Positions 35,559 to 45,159 of a stretch of DNA of 64,000 bases are shown here, piece by piece (within the stretch, counting starts at the first letter, position 1; every line of letters begins with the position of its first letter). Below the pieces are notes generated by a model, which did not search any database, was not told the DNA's origin, and saw only the letters and a program-made list of their open reading frames with translations. Source of the DNA: Dyadobacter sp. CY261 (GTDB lineage Bacteria; Bacteroidota; Bacteroidia; Cytophagales; Spirosomataceae); assembly GCF_021440085.1 (NCBI RefSeq), contig NZ_JAKCPW010000012.1, positions 124,001 to 188,000 of the forward strand, given 5' to 3'. The translations under genes were made by a program, and so were the position numbers.

Positions 35559-37439
35559 ATGAGAGTCCGCACGCTCGTCATATACATTACCATCGGGTTC
35601 GTCGCTGCTGTGCTGGCGTTGGTGACGGTGCAGTACATGACGCGGCGCAATTTAGAAGATCTCATCAGCGCAAACGAAAATCTGCTCGACGAATACCGGA
35701 TGAGCAGCGGGCTTTCTCATCAGGCCGATAGCACTAGTCGCGCCGTGCTCGCCCGGAAAATGGATGTCGTCGACCAAAGCGGGCAGCGGGTTTTGCGCTG
35801 GAATCTCTATGTGAATGTGTTGGTCTTCATTCTCCTGGTAGCTGTTTTCGCCATCATTGTAAGCCGCATGAAAAAGCAGGCGGAACTGATCGGTCAGCTC
35901 AATACGAGTGAAAAAAAGTTAAAGGAGGCGGTATTGGTGAAGGAAAACTTTCTGGCCAATATGAGCCATGAGATCCGGACGCCACTCAATGCAATTTTAG
36001 GCTACACCAATTTACTCCAAAAGAAAAAGCTGGACGACGATACGCGCCTGCATATCAATACGGTACAGCAATCGGGTGAAACGCTGCTGGCGATTGTGAA
36101 CGACATCCTGGACCTTTCTAAAATAGAATCCGGCATGATGCGGATCGAGCGCGTGCCGTTCGATCCCGAAGCGTTGGTGCATTCTGTGGCAACGATGTTC
36201 CATCACCGGTCGGAGGAAAAGCATGTGCCGCTGATCGTGACTTTCGATCCTGCTCTTCCCGAAATGATCACCGGCGACCCCACGAGGTTGACCCAAATAC
36301 TGGTTAACCTCATCAGTAATGCATTTAAATTCACCGAAAAGGGCGAAGTCAGGCTTCTTATCGAGGCTGGCCAGGTGCATGGCGGCCAGGTCAGGATTTC
36401 GTTCGGGATCATCGATACAGGGATAGGCATTGAGGCCGCAAAGCTCGAAACCATTTTTGAACGTTTCAGGCAGGCGCAGGACTCGACCACCCGGCAATAT
36501 GGCGGAACGGGCCTGGGGCTTTCGATTGTGCGCGACCTCGTGCAATTGCAGGAAGGGGATATCGGGATAATCAGCGAGCCTGGCAAGGGTACATCCGTGA
36601 AAGTGACAATCCCCTACCGGATCACACCCGCCGGTGAATTGCCTGTCAAGGTTATGGGCACGGAAGCGTCCCATCACCGGCATCCGGGATGGAAGGTGCT
36701 CATCGCCGAAGACCACCCGATCAACCAGGGCCTTATGACCCGCCTCATGGAAGAACGCGGCATCGAAAGCCTCATTGCAGGAAATGGGGAAGAGGCCGTC
36801 GAAATCCTCAGAAGCGAACGTTTCGACCTGGTTTTTATGGATATTCAAATGCCTGGAATGGACGGTTACCAGGCCACGCGCGTGATCCGCGAAGAACTGA
36901 AACTGGACGTACCAATCGTAGCCATGACGGCGCACGCCATGGAAGGAGAAAAGGAAAAATGTATTGGTGTAGGTATGAACGATCATATTGCCAAGCCCGT
37001 CAGAGAGAGCGAGCTCGACAGGGTATTCAGGGAGTTTGCAAAACCGGTTACCAACGGCCGCCGCCCCGCCAATGGCCATACTGCCGAGGGATTCAAGGTA
37101 ATCGACCTGGATTATATGCGGGAAATAAGCGATGGCGATGTAATGTACGAGAAGCTGGTAACCGAGCAGTTTCTCCACCTCATGCCGCGCGAGCTCGAAG
37201 CTTTGTCATCCGCAGCTGAAAGGCACGATACTGTTGAAATCCGCCGCATCGCGCATGGCATTAAAACCACTATTTCGATTATGGGATTGAATGCGTTGTT
37301 GGACAAGCATTTGGATATGTTGGAAAATGAAGTCGCCGGCGTTGAGGCGGTCGTAGAGCGCGTCGGCAAAGTGCTGGCCATTTGCAAAGAAGCGCTGGGC
37401 GAAGCGGGAATCCTTTACCGCCGGTTCCAGGATATGTGA
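35559..37439 (+). CDS. Hybrid histidine kinase with receiver and HPt domains
   Basis: The 626-residue protein has two membrane helices (residues about 7-26 and 86-105) around a short periplasmic loop, then a HisKA domain (FLANMSHEIRTPLNA, His near 138), HATPase (GGTGLGLSIV), a receiver (FMDIQMPGMDG, Asp near 427) and a C-terminal HPt domain (RRIAHGIKTTISIMG, His near 566). The loop between the helices is only about 60 residues with no recognisable ligand domain. A complete His-Asp-His relay in one protein normally passes phosphate to a separate regulator, here the LytTR response regulator 20 bp upstream. Confidence 0.93.
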   Translation: MRVRTLVIYITIGFVAAVLALVTVQYMTRRNLEDLISANENLLDEYRMSSGLSHQADSTSRAVLARKMDVVDQSGQRVLRWNLYVNVLVFILLVAVFAIIVSRMKKQAELIGQLNTSEKKLKEAVLVKENFLANMSHEIRTPLNAILGYTNLLQKKKLDDDTRLHINTVQQSGETLLAIVNDILDLSKIESGMMRIERVPFDPEALVHSVATMFHHRSEEKHVPLIVTFDPALPEMITGDPTRLTQILVNLISNAFKFTEKGEVRLLIEAGQVHGGQVRISFGIIDTGIGIEAAKLETIFERFRQAQDSTTRQYGGTGLGLSIVRDLVQLQEGDIGIISEPGKGTSVKVTIPYRITPAGELPVKVMGTEASHHRHPGWKVLIAEDHPINQGLMTRLMEERGIESLIAGNGEEAVEILRSERFDLVFMDIQMPGMDGYQATRVIREELKLDVPIVAMTAHAMEGEKEKCIGVGMNDHIAKPVRESELDRVFREFAKPVTNGRRPANGHTAEGFKVIDLDYMREISDGDVMYEKLVTEQFLHLMPRELEALSSAAERHDTVEIRRIAHGIKTTISIMGLNALLDKHLDMLENEVAGVEAVVERVGKVLAICKEALGEAGILYRRFQDM

Positions 37440-37562
37440 ATAGGAGTGGTCTTTAAAATAATGTAAACAGGAATGCAACGTTCCAAGGGATCTGACTTGT
37501 CAGGCTGGTTATGTTAATTTTTTGTGTTTTATTGTAACCAAAGTTGACCTGTTAAACGCTAT

Positions 37563-38759
37563 ATGCCCCGCAACAAACTCTCGCCTATCATTTATTTCGT
37601 TTTCCTGTCATTTTGCGCAAAGGCGCAGATCCGCTTCGAGAAGGGTTATTTTATTAGTAATGACAACCTCAAGACAGTTTGTGCCATCCGGAATGTAGAT
37701 TGGGACAATAACCCGACATCCTTCCGATACCAACTGCCCGGCAGCGACGAAGTGCTCGAAGGTACAATCCGGGACACGCGGGCCTTCGGGATAGAGAATG
37801 GCTACACCTACGTGCGGGCGCTTGCGAACGTGGACCACAGTTCGACCAATTTAAACCGGCTCTCGACGCGGCGCAATCCTGAATGGAATGAGGAACTGGT
37901 TTTTTTGAAGATATTGGTGGATGGGGAGGTGAAACTTTTACAATACAAACGGAGTGAAACGAACCAGTTTTACTATCAAAAAACGGATTCGACTTACATT
38001 CCACTTATTTACAAACGCTATATTGATGGAAATGGCGAAATGGCCACGAACTTCGCTTTCCGCCAGCAATTGCTGAACGATCTTTCCTGCTCAGGTATCA
38101 CGCAACTGCAAATAGAGCGCACTAATTACCGGGAAAGTGACCTTACCCGGTTTTTCGAACGTTATAATGCCTGCAAAAATCCGCAGAAAAAAGCCGCGGC
38201 AAGTCACGCACGAAGAGATGCCTTCAACATTAAAATTACACCGGGCGCAGATTTGACCTTGTTATCGACCTTCAACTTTACCTTTACCGACGATGGAAAA
38301 CGCTCGGGAAACGTGGCGTCGTTCCGCATCGGTGTAGAAGGCGAATACTTCGCCCCGTTGCACAAAAACAAATGGTCGGTTCTGGCTGAGCCTGCCTTTC
38401 AGTATTACAAGCTCCCGCTTTGGATACCGGGCATCAAGCTGGACGTTAATTTCTGGACCATCGAACTGCCAGTGGGTATACGGCACCATTTTTATCTTTC
38501 AGACAAAACAAAAATCTTCATAAACGCCCTCTATGCCTGGACGTTGAAAGAGTACGCGATGGATAAAGAGAACGTGAATACCGATTACCGCGTCATTGCC
38601 GGATCGAATTTTGCGGGCGGGGCCGGCTTTGCGCACGGGCCATTTAGTGTTGAAGCGCGTTACTATTTAAACCGGAGCCTACATGCATACCGCGCGCGCA
38701 TTGATTTGGATTATAGCAAGTTGTCGGTGATTTTGGGTTACAGGCTTTTTTCGAGATAA
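37563..38759 (+). CDS. Secreted protein with outer-membrane beta-barrel C-terminus
   Basis: The 398-residue product has a signal peptide (IIYFVFLSFCAKAQ). The first part (about 25-200) is a soluble region with an early RFEKGYFISNDN motif; the second half has amphipathic strands (KLDVNFWTIELPVGIRHHFY, DKTKIFINALYAWTL, SKLSVILGYRLFSR) typical of small porin-like outer-membrane proteins of Bacteroidota. I do not recognise a closer family. The gene is downstream of the hybrid kinase and alone. Confidence 0.65.
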   Translation: MPRNKLSPIIYFVFLSFCAKAQIRFEKGYFISNDNLKTVCAIRNVDWDNNPTSFRYQLPGSDEVLEGTIRDTRAFGIENGYTYVRALANVDHSSTNLNRLSTRRNPEWNEELVFLKILVDGEVKLLQYKRSETNQFYYQKTDSTYIPLIYKRYIDGNGEMATNFAFRQQLLNDLSCSGITQLQIERTNYRESDLTRFFERYNACKNPQKKAAASHARRDAFNIKITPGADLTLLSTFNFTFTDDGKRSGNVASFRIGVEGEYFAPLHKNKWSVLAEPAFQYYKLPLWIPGIKLDVNFWTIELPVGIRHHFYLSDKTKIFINALYAWTLKEYAMDKENVNTDYRVIAGSNFAGGAGFAHGPFSVEARYYLNRSLHAYRARIDLDYSKLSVILGYRLFSR

Positions 38760-38799
38760 GCAATTAGTGAAAAAGTGGGGTTGGTCGCGTGATCGCGAA

Positions 38800-38872
38800 A
38801 TGTCGTTAGGCATGTAATATCGGTCGCAAACCGCGTCAAGCTTTCCGGCAAAATGCCGTCAGGCATGTAACA
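38800..38872. repeat. Two copies of an ATGYCGTYAGGCATGTAA repeat
   Basis: The 20-bp motif occurs at 38800-38819 and 38853-38872, 53 bp apart. The second copy contains the hairpin ATGCC-GTCA-GGCAT. It fills part of the 196-bp gap before the MFS gene. Its status as a wider genomic repeat is inference. Confidence 0.45.
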
Positions 38873-38955
38873 AGAATGAATGTGATTTGCGATCACAATT
38901 GGTAGAACAGACGTGGAAATACGCTTTTAATGCAAAACCAATTCCTGAACCCCGC

Positions 38956-40227
38956 ATGAAGCCGCAGCTCGCACAGGTACGCTGGTACCGGATTATCCCC
39001 GTTGTTTTTATCACGTACAGCCTCGCTTACCTCGATAGGGCCAATTTTGGTTTCGCCGTAGCAGGCGGCATGGCCGACGACCTGCACATTACACCCAACA
39101 CATCCACGCTGCTGAGCTCGCTGTTTTTCCTGGGCTACTTCTTTTTTCAGATCCCCGGCGCGCATTATGCAGCCACGCGCACCGCCAAGAAGCTGATATT
39201 CATTTCGCTGATCCTGTGGGGTGCACTCGCCGCCTCAACAGGAATGGTAAACGATACTAATGCGCTGATTGTCATACGATTTATGCTCGGCGTCGTGGAA
39301 AGCGCCGTAATGCCCGCCATGCTGATATTACTGAGCCAATGGTTCACGAAGGAAGAGCGGTCGCGGGCCAATACATTCCTCATATTAGGCAACCCGGTCA
39401 CCGTGCTTTGGATGTCGGTGCTTTCGGGTTACCTCATCGATTCCGTCGGTTGGCGGTGGATGTTTATCATTCAGGGCGCGCCGGGTATTGTGTGGGCGTT
39501 TATCTGGTGGAGGCTGATCGACGAGCGGCCGATGAATGCGAAGTGGCTTACGGAGGAGGAGAAAATGGCCGTCGAAGAGAAACTGAAAGCGGAACAGGCG
39601 GGTATCAAACCGGTCAAAAACTATGCGGAGGCATTCAAATCAAAAAAAGTGATCCTGCTTTGCCTGCAATATCTGTTGTGGAGCGTAGGCGTTTATGGCT
39701 TCGTAATGTGGCTGCCGTCGATCATCAAAGCCGCGCCGAACATGAATATGGTGACGACGGGCTGGCTGTCGGCAGTACCCTATCTTTTCGCGGTTATCGG
39801 GATGCTTGCGGCGTCTTATTTTTCGGATAAAACCGGCAACCGGAAGGTGTTCATCTGGCCGTTTCTGCTGGTAGCTGCGATATGCCTGTACGCGGGGGTG
39901 TGGCTCGGACCGGATCGGTTCTGGCTCTCCTATGGGCTGCTGGTTATTGCAGGGGGTGCCTTATACACGCCGTACGGGCCGTTTTTCGCCGCTATCGCTG
40001 AAATTTTGCCTAAAAATGTGATCGGCGGGGCGATTGGTCTTATCAATAGTTTGGGCGCATTGGGCTCATTTGCGGGATCTTACCTGGTCGGTTATTTGAA
40101 TAGTGAAACCGGAAACTTCAATGCTTCCTATACATTCATGGCGGTTGCGCTGATATTGGCCACAATCTTTACCATAGCTGTCATTCCGGCCCCGAAGCCC
40201 CCATTACCAGTAGCAGAAGAGGTTTAA
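38956..40227 (+). CDS. MFS transporter, anion:cation symporter (ACS) family
   Basis: The ATG at 38956 gives 423 residues with 12 membrane helices; the earlier in-frame TTG would add a hydrophilic tail. The N-terminus (RWYRIIPVVFITYSLAYLDRANFGFA) and the second-half motif FSDKTGNRK are typical of the ACS group, which carries hexuronates, galactonate, tartrate or phthalate. Import of a sugar acid fits the mannonate-dehydratase-like and PQQ dehydrogenase genes encoded before it. The SGNH gene follows 92 bp downstream. Confidence 0.9.
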   Translation: MKPQLAQVRWYRIIPVVFITYSLAYLDRANFGFAVAGGMADDLHITPNTSTLLSSLFFLGYFFFQIPGAHYAATRTAKKLIFISLILWGALAASTGMVNDTNALIVIRFMLGVVESAVMPAMLILLSQWFTKEERSRANTFLILGNPVTVLWMSVLSGYLIDSVGWRWMFIIQGAPGIVWAFIWWRLIDERPMNAKWLTEEEKMAVEEKLKAEQAGIKPVKNYAEAFKSKKVILLCLQYLLWSVGVYGFVMWLPSIIKAAPNMNMVTTGWLSAVPYLFAVIGMLAASYFSDKTGNRKVFIWPFLLVAAICLYAGVWLGPDRFWLSYGLLVIAGGALYTPYGPFFAAIAEILPKNVIGGAIGLINSLGALGSFAGSYLVGYLNSETGNFNASYTFMAVALILATIFTIAVIPAPKPPLPVAEEV

Positions 40228-40319
40228 AGGACGGATTTTTGTCGAACCGGCGGTTAAGTTCGTCAACTTCCGTTCTTTCTATATATTGAATACGCTGCTA
40301 AACACTTAACCCAAAGTAA

Positions 40320-41555
40320 ATGAGAAGTTTCAGACTGCCGGTGTCACCGGTTTGTGTTTTTCTGTTGTTTTTAACCCTCGTCTGCCGACCTACCTTTGCG
40401 CAGAACAAAAGCCCGAACAGCAATGCGGCATTCTCGCTGAAAGACGGCGATCGGGTTGTTTTCCTCGGGAATTCCATTTTTGAAAACGAGTTCCAATATG
40501 GCTACCTCGAACTGGCACTCACGACGCGTTTTGCTGAAAAAGGCGTGACCTTCCGTAACCTCGGCTGGACCGGCGATAATGTGTGGGGAGAAGCACGAAG
40601 CACCTACACCAATCCGCCGACGCCCTACGAGCATTTGATGGAAGACATCACCAAAGCCGCGCCGACGATCGTTTTTCTTGCATACGGAAGCGTGGAGGCA
40701 CAGGAAGGCCAGGAGGGTGTCGCACATTTCAAGGAAGGTTTGAATAAATTGATTGATAAATTCGAATCTTTGGGCGCGAAAACTTTGCTGCTATCGACGT
40801 TGCCGGTCGTTTCTTCCGACACGTCCCAGCGTATCGGGAGCCGCAATGAGGATCTTCAATTGTATTCCAAAGCGATCTCGGAGGTGGCTTCACAGCGCAG
40901 TAAGCAGTTTATCGATATCTACAATCCGGTGCTCGATATGAGCAAAAAGGCCGATATCATTGAAAATACCGTCCATTTGAACGAAACAGGCTACTATTAC
41001 CTGGCGGATGTGCTGCAAAAAGCATTGGGATTACCCACCGACCGTGAGACATCGACGATCACCATCAGTAACCCGACTCCGTATTCTTCCAATGTCAGAA
41101 TTCTCCCGGGCAGTAAGGGCGATATTGTGCGTTTCGTAGCCGCCGACAAACACCTGCCATTGCCGTTCCCGCAAGCCAGCAGCTGGATAGGCAACAATGC
41201 CAACGTGGTGCGGATCATCGGTTTGAAAAAAGGCTATTATACTCTTACGGCTGCCAACAGCCAGGTGGTGACCGCCTCGGCGAAAGAGTGGGAGAAAGGT
41301 GTGGAGATCAAGCAAGGGCCTCAATTTGAACAATCGGCGCGCATCCGGGAAATGATCATCCGTAAAAACGAGCTGCATTTCTTCCAGTACCGCCCATTGA
41401 ACCAGACCTACATCGTCGGTTTCCGCAGATACGAGCAAGGCCGCCACGTGCAAGGCCTGGAAGAACAAAACATCCTGATCAAATGGCTCGAAGGACAAAT
41501 CATCATTAACAGCGAGCCGAAGGAAGTGGTGTACGAGTTGCGAAAGTTGGAGTGA
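40320..41555 (+). CDS. Secreted SGNH/GDSL hydrolase
   Basis: The 411-residue protein has a signal peptide (SPVCVFLLFLTLVCRPTFAQ) and an SGNH domain: block I GDRVVFLGNSIFENEFQYG (the catalytic motif is GNS), block II LGWTGDNVWGE, block III VFLAYGSVEA, and the Asp-His block in ENTVHLNETGYYYL. This fits carbohydrate esterases of the rhamnogalacturonan-acetylesterase kind. It is followed at 54 bp by the large haem protein; the two are often found together in planctomycete-type loci. It probably removes acetyl groups from a plant-type polysaccharide. Confidence 0.85.
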   Translation: MRSFRLPVSPVCVFLLFLTLVCRPTFAQNKSPNSNAAFSLKDGDRVVFLGNSIFENEFQYGYLELALTTRFAEKGVTFRNLGWTGDNVWGEARSTYTNPPTPYEHLMEDITKAAPTIVFLAYGSVEAQEGQEGVAHFKEGLNKLIDKFESLGAKTLLLSTLPVVSSDTSQRIGSRNEDLQLYSKAISEVASQRSKQFIDIYNPVLDMSKKADIIENTVHLNETGYYYLADVLQKALGLPTDRETSTITISNPTPYSSNVRILPGSKGDIVRFVAADKHLPLPFPQASSWIGNNANVVRIIGLKKGYYTLTAANSQVVTASAKEWEKGVEIKQGPQFEQSARIREMIIRKNELHFFQYRPLNQTYIVGFRRYEQGRHVQGLEEQNILIKWLEGQIIINSEPKEVVYELRKLE

Positions 41556-41608
41556 TGGAGATTGCGTATTTAGCAGAAAGCATACGGCTAACCGCCGAAA
41601 ACCCAAAT

Positions 41609-44600
41609 ATGAAAAAACTACTTTACGGAGCATTGCTCCTTCCGCTGGTGCTGCTAACCTCCTCGACCGAGCCGGCGCAGCATCCATTCAACCTCGACCC
41701 AGATGTTGAAAAAGAACTGAAATCTTTCAAAGTCGCCGAGGGTTTTGAGGTTACCTTGTTTGCTGCCGATCCCATGGTGGCGAAGCCTATCCAGATGAAC
41801 TGGGATAGTGAAGGTCGCCTCTGGGTGGTGAGCAGTACGGTTTACCCGCATCTGAAAACGGGTGAATCGGCTAACGACAAAATCTTCGTCCTCGAAGACA
41901 CGGACGGCGATGGCAAAGCCGATAAATCGGCCATTTTTGCCGAAGGCTTGATCCAGCCAACCGGTATCCTCCCGGGTGACGGCGGCGTGTACGTGGCCAA
42001 CTCGACGGAAATCCTGCATTTTGCCGATACCGATGGCGATGGCAAGGCCGACAAAAAGCGCCGTATCCTGAATGGCTTCGGAACGGGCGATACCCACCAT
42101 TTGATCCACACTTTCCGCTGGGGACCCGAGGGACGGATGTATTTTAACCAGTCGATCTACATTTACAGCCATGTGGAAACACCCTTCGGCATCAAACGCC
42201 TCGAAGGCGGTGGCGTGTGGCAGCTCAATACGCGCAATCTCGACATGGACGTGTACGCACGCGGGCTGGTCAACCCATGGGGATTGCAATTTGACCGCTG
42301 GGGGCAGTCATTTCTTACGGATGGTGCAGGAGGTGAGGGTATTAACTACGCATTCCCGGGTGCTACATTCGTAACGGCTCCCGGCGCTGCCCGTCTTTTG
42401 CGAGGTTTGAATCCCGGGCAGCCTAAGCACAGCGGTCTGGATGTTGTTTCCGGTTCGCATTTGCCGGAAGCGTGGCAAGGCCGGATGATCACCAACGACT
42501 TCCGCGCCAACCGGATCAATAGTTTCAAACTGGAAGAGCAGGGGAGCGGCTACGTTTCGAAGCAAACCGACGATTTAATGTGGTCCGACAATGTGGCTTT
42601 TCGCCCGGTGGATATCAATGTAGGACCGGATGGCGCTATTTACGTTGCGGATTGGTATAACCCCATTATCCAGCATGGTGAGGTCGATTTTCACGATCCA
42701 CGCCGTGATCAGCAGCATGGTCGCATTTGGCGGATCGTGGCCAAGAACCGCCCGCTCGTGAAAAAACCGCAGCTCGCCAAAGCAAATGTGAATGAGTTGC
42801 TTGAATCGCTTAAACTTCCCGAAGACTGGACCCGCCTGCAAGCGAAGCAGGTGTTAAAAGCACACGGCGCCAAAGAGGTGTTGCCTGCATTGGAAAAATG
42901 GGTAGCTGCTTTGGATAAAAACGATGCGAAATATGAGCATAACTTGTTGGAAGCATTGTGGTTATACCAAACATTGGAAACCATTAATGAGCCGGTATTG
43001 CTCAATTTGCTGAATGCGAAGAGCCACAATGTGCGTGCGGCTGCATTGCGCGCGCTGGCCCTCTGGTATCCCAAGGTTTCTAATACGCCTGCATTGCTGG
43101 CCAAAGCAGTGGGCGACGAACATCCGCAAGTACGACTAGAAGCGGTGATCGCGTTGCGTAAAACGAAAACCCCGCAGGCCGCCAAAGCCGCATTGACCGT
43201 TTTGGATGGGCAAATGGACGAGTTTTTGGATTTTGCATTGTGGCAAACCGTCCGTGAACTGGAACCGGTGTGGGTAGCGAAACTGAAATCCGACCCCAAT
43301 CTCCTCGGTGACGCCAAGAAAACAGCCTATGCATTGAAATCGGCCACGAGTGCCGACGCTGCGGCGTTATTGGCAGCTTTGTACCAAAAAGGGCAGGTGC
43401 CGGACGACTATCAAAAAGATGTCCTGGCTTCCATCGCACGCCTCGGACAGCCCGCGGACCTGAATATGCTGCTCGATCTGGCTGTTCAACCCAATAACAA
43501 AAATGCAGCCGCTCAACTGGCCGCATTGGAGGAAGCGGGTAGCCAGCGCAAAGTTATTCCGAATAAAAACCCGGAGCGGATCGCTTCATTGATCGGTAAT
43601 GAGGAAGAAGCGGTAAGCCTGAGTGCCATTCGCCTGATCGGTCTTTGGAAAATCGGATCATTGAATGACAAGCTGACCGGCTTGATCCAGACGGGAAATC
43701 CGGCTACCAAAAAAGCAGCACTCGGCGCATTGGGAGCGATCGATAAACCAAAAGCATTGCAACTCGTCACCGACCTGACCGGTCCGAAAAATACGCCGGA
43801 AGTACGCATTATTGCCGCAGCGCAACTGGCGGGACTGGACGAGAAAGCAGGAGCGCGCACCAGTGCCGAGCTCATGCGAACATTGCCAGCGGACACGGAT
43901 ATGTCGGAGTTGTTCCTCGCATTTATCCCCTCCAACTCAGGGTCAGCGGCATTGGCAGAGGCCATTGCGGCAAAGAAAATACCCGAAGCCGTCGCCAAAC
44001 GCGGCCGCCAACTCGTGCAGCAACGCGCCGGCTGGACACGCCAGAGCATAGACGAGATTGCTGCATTGAAAAAGGCCCTGGAAGCGTCCGGCGGCGCATT
44101 ACCAGCGGCGAAAATGCCACAAGACCTGGACGATAAAACGATTGAAGAACTGGCCAAAGTTGCCCGTGAAAAAGGCGACGCTGCCAAGGGAGAGCTTATT
44201 TTCCGCAAGGCAGAATCGAGTTGCACCACCTGCCACGCCATTGGCGGCGCGGGTGGGCTGATCGGGCCGGATTTGAGCAGCCTTGGAACCAGTTCGCCGG
44301 CCGAAACCATTATCCGCTCGATCCTGTATCCAAGCGCATCCATCAAAGAAGGTTACGACCTCAAACGCGTCGTGAAAAAAGATGGCTCCGAACTCCTGGG
44401 CTACCTCGCCTCCGACGGTGCGAACGAGATCGTGATCCGCGATGTGACCGGCAAGGAAGTATCCATTGCCAAAAGCCAGGCGCAGGTGATGGAAAAAGTG
44501 CCCGGCTCGCTCATGCCTCCGGGCCTCACCGCTAGCCTCGACCGCGACCAGTTCGTAAACCTCGTCGCATTTCTGACCAAACTCGGCGAACCGGGCGATT

Positions 44601-45061
44601 TCCGGGTCTCAAACACGCGCTATGTACGCAGATGGGAGAATATCACACTTAGCAAGGACCTTGCCAGTAAATTCTCGACGGAAGCAGCCACCATCGCAGG
44701 CAAAGGCGCTAAAATCACCGCTTCCCCGGTTTACAGCAAGGTATCCGGAGATTTGCCGATAGACGAGTTGGTCGAAATGCAAAACAGCGCAGGTAAACCA
44801 TTCAGCATCGTCCGTTTCGACATCGAAGCATTAACCAAAGGCAACGTTACTTTCGCGTTAAACGAAACGAGTGGCATTACGGCGTTCAGCGGTAACAAAC
44901 CACTGAAAGTCGTCAACGGCACAATCACAGCCGATTTAGGCCAGGGCATTCAGCCCATCACCCTCGTCATCGACCGGAGTGTCGTAAAGGATGGTGGTTT
45001 GAAAGTGGAATTGAAAGACGTTTCGGGCGGCGCGCAAACGCGGTTGAAGGTGGGGAGGTAA
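41609..45061 (+). CDS. PVC-type membrane-bound dehydrogenase with haem c domain
   Basis: From the ATG at 41609 (1150 residues) the signal is MKKLLYGALLLPLVLLTSS. The N-terminal 6-bladed region has repeated DTDGDGKADK patterns and LINPWGLQFD-like strands, as in the Pirellula/Verrucomicrobium dehydrogenase family (TIGR02604). HEAT-like helices fill about 390-830. Haem c (CTTCH near residue 871) with the later methionine in SLMPPGL forms the TIGR02603-type haem domain; a beta-sandwich closes the protein. It should be a large periplasmic electron-transfer enzyme. It is next to SGNH and ThuA genes, a usual company for this family. Confidence 0.9.
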   Translation: MKKLLYGALLLPLVLLTSSTEPAQHPFNLDPDVEKELKSFKVAEGFEVTLFAADPMVAKPIQMNWDSEGRLWVVSSTVYPHLKTGESANDKIFVLEDTDGDGKADKSAIFAEGLIQPTGILPGDGGVYVANSTEILHFADTDGDGKADKKRRILNGFGTGDTHHLIHTFRWGPEGRMYFNQSIYIYSHVETPFGIKRLEGGGVWQLNTRNLDMDVYARGLVNPWGLQFDRWGQSFLTDGAGGEGINYAFPGATFVTAPGAARLLRGLNPGQPKHSGLDVVSGSHLPEAWQGRMITNDFRANRINSFKLEEQGSGYVSKQTDDLMWSDNVAFRPVDINVGPDGAIYVADWYNPIIQHGEVDFHDPRRDQQHGRIWRIVAKNRPLVKKPQLAKANVNELLESLKLPEDWTRLQAKQVLKAHGAKEVLPALEKWVAALDKNDAKYEHNLLEALWLYQTLETINEPVLLNLLNAKSHNVRAAALRALALWYPKVSNTPALLAKAVGDEHPQVRLEAVIALRKTKTPQAAKAALTVLDGQMDEFLDFALWQTVRELEPVWVAKLKSDPNLLGDAKKTAYALKSATSADAAALLAALYQKGQVPDDYQKDVLASIARLGQPADLNMLLDLAVQPNNKNAAAQLAALEEAGSQRKVIPNKNPERIASLIGNEEEAVSLSAIRLIGLWKIGSLNDKLTGLIQTGNPATKKAALGALGAIDKPKALQLVTDLTGPKNTPEVRIIAAAQLAGLDEKAGARTSAELMRTLPADTDMSELFLAFIPSNSGSAALAEAIAAKKIPEAVAKRGRQLVQQRAGWTRQSIDEIAALKKALEASGGALPAAKMPQDLDDKTIEELAKVAREKGDAAKGELIFRKAESSCTTCHAIGGAGGLIGPDLSSLGTSSPAETIIRSILYPSASIKEGYDLKRVVKKDGSELLGYLASDGANEIVIRDVTGKEVSIAKSQAQVMEKVPGSLMPPGLTASLDRDQFVNLVAFLTKLGEPGDFRVSNTRYVRRWENITLSKDLASKFSTEAATIAGKGAKITASPVYSKVSGDLPIDELVEMQNSAGKPFSIVRFDIEALTKGNVTFALNETSGITAFSGNKPLKVVNGTITADLGQGIQPITLVIDRSVVKDGGLKVELKDVSGGAQTRLKVGR

Positions 45062-45159
45062 GGTGTCCCTAATGTTCCAGCTGCCTAACCAGTAAATTTT
45101 TCCGCACTTTTGTTTTAATACTAGTTATATCAAATTCAATTCATCGAATCCAAAACATC

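Noticed and set aside
36012..37178. 388-codon frame antisense to the hybrid kinase
   Set aside because: The sense strand encodes complete HATPase and receiver motifs; the antisense product has no recognisable domain.
43513..44346. 277-codon frame antisense to the PVC-type haem gene
   Set aside because: It is explained by the HEAT-like and haem-domain sense sequence.
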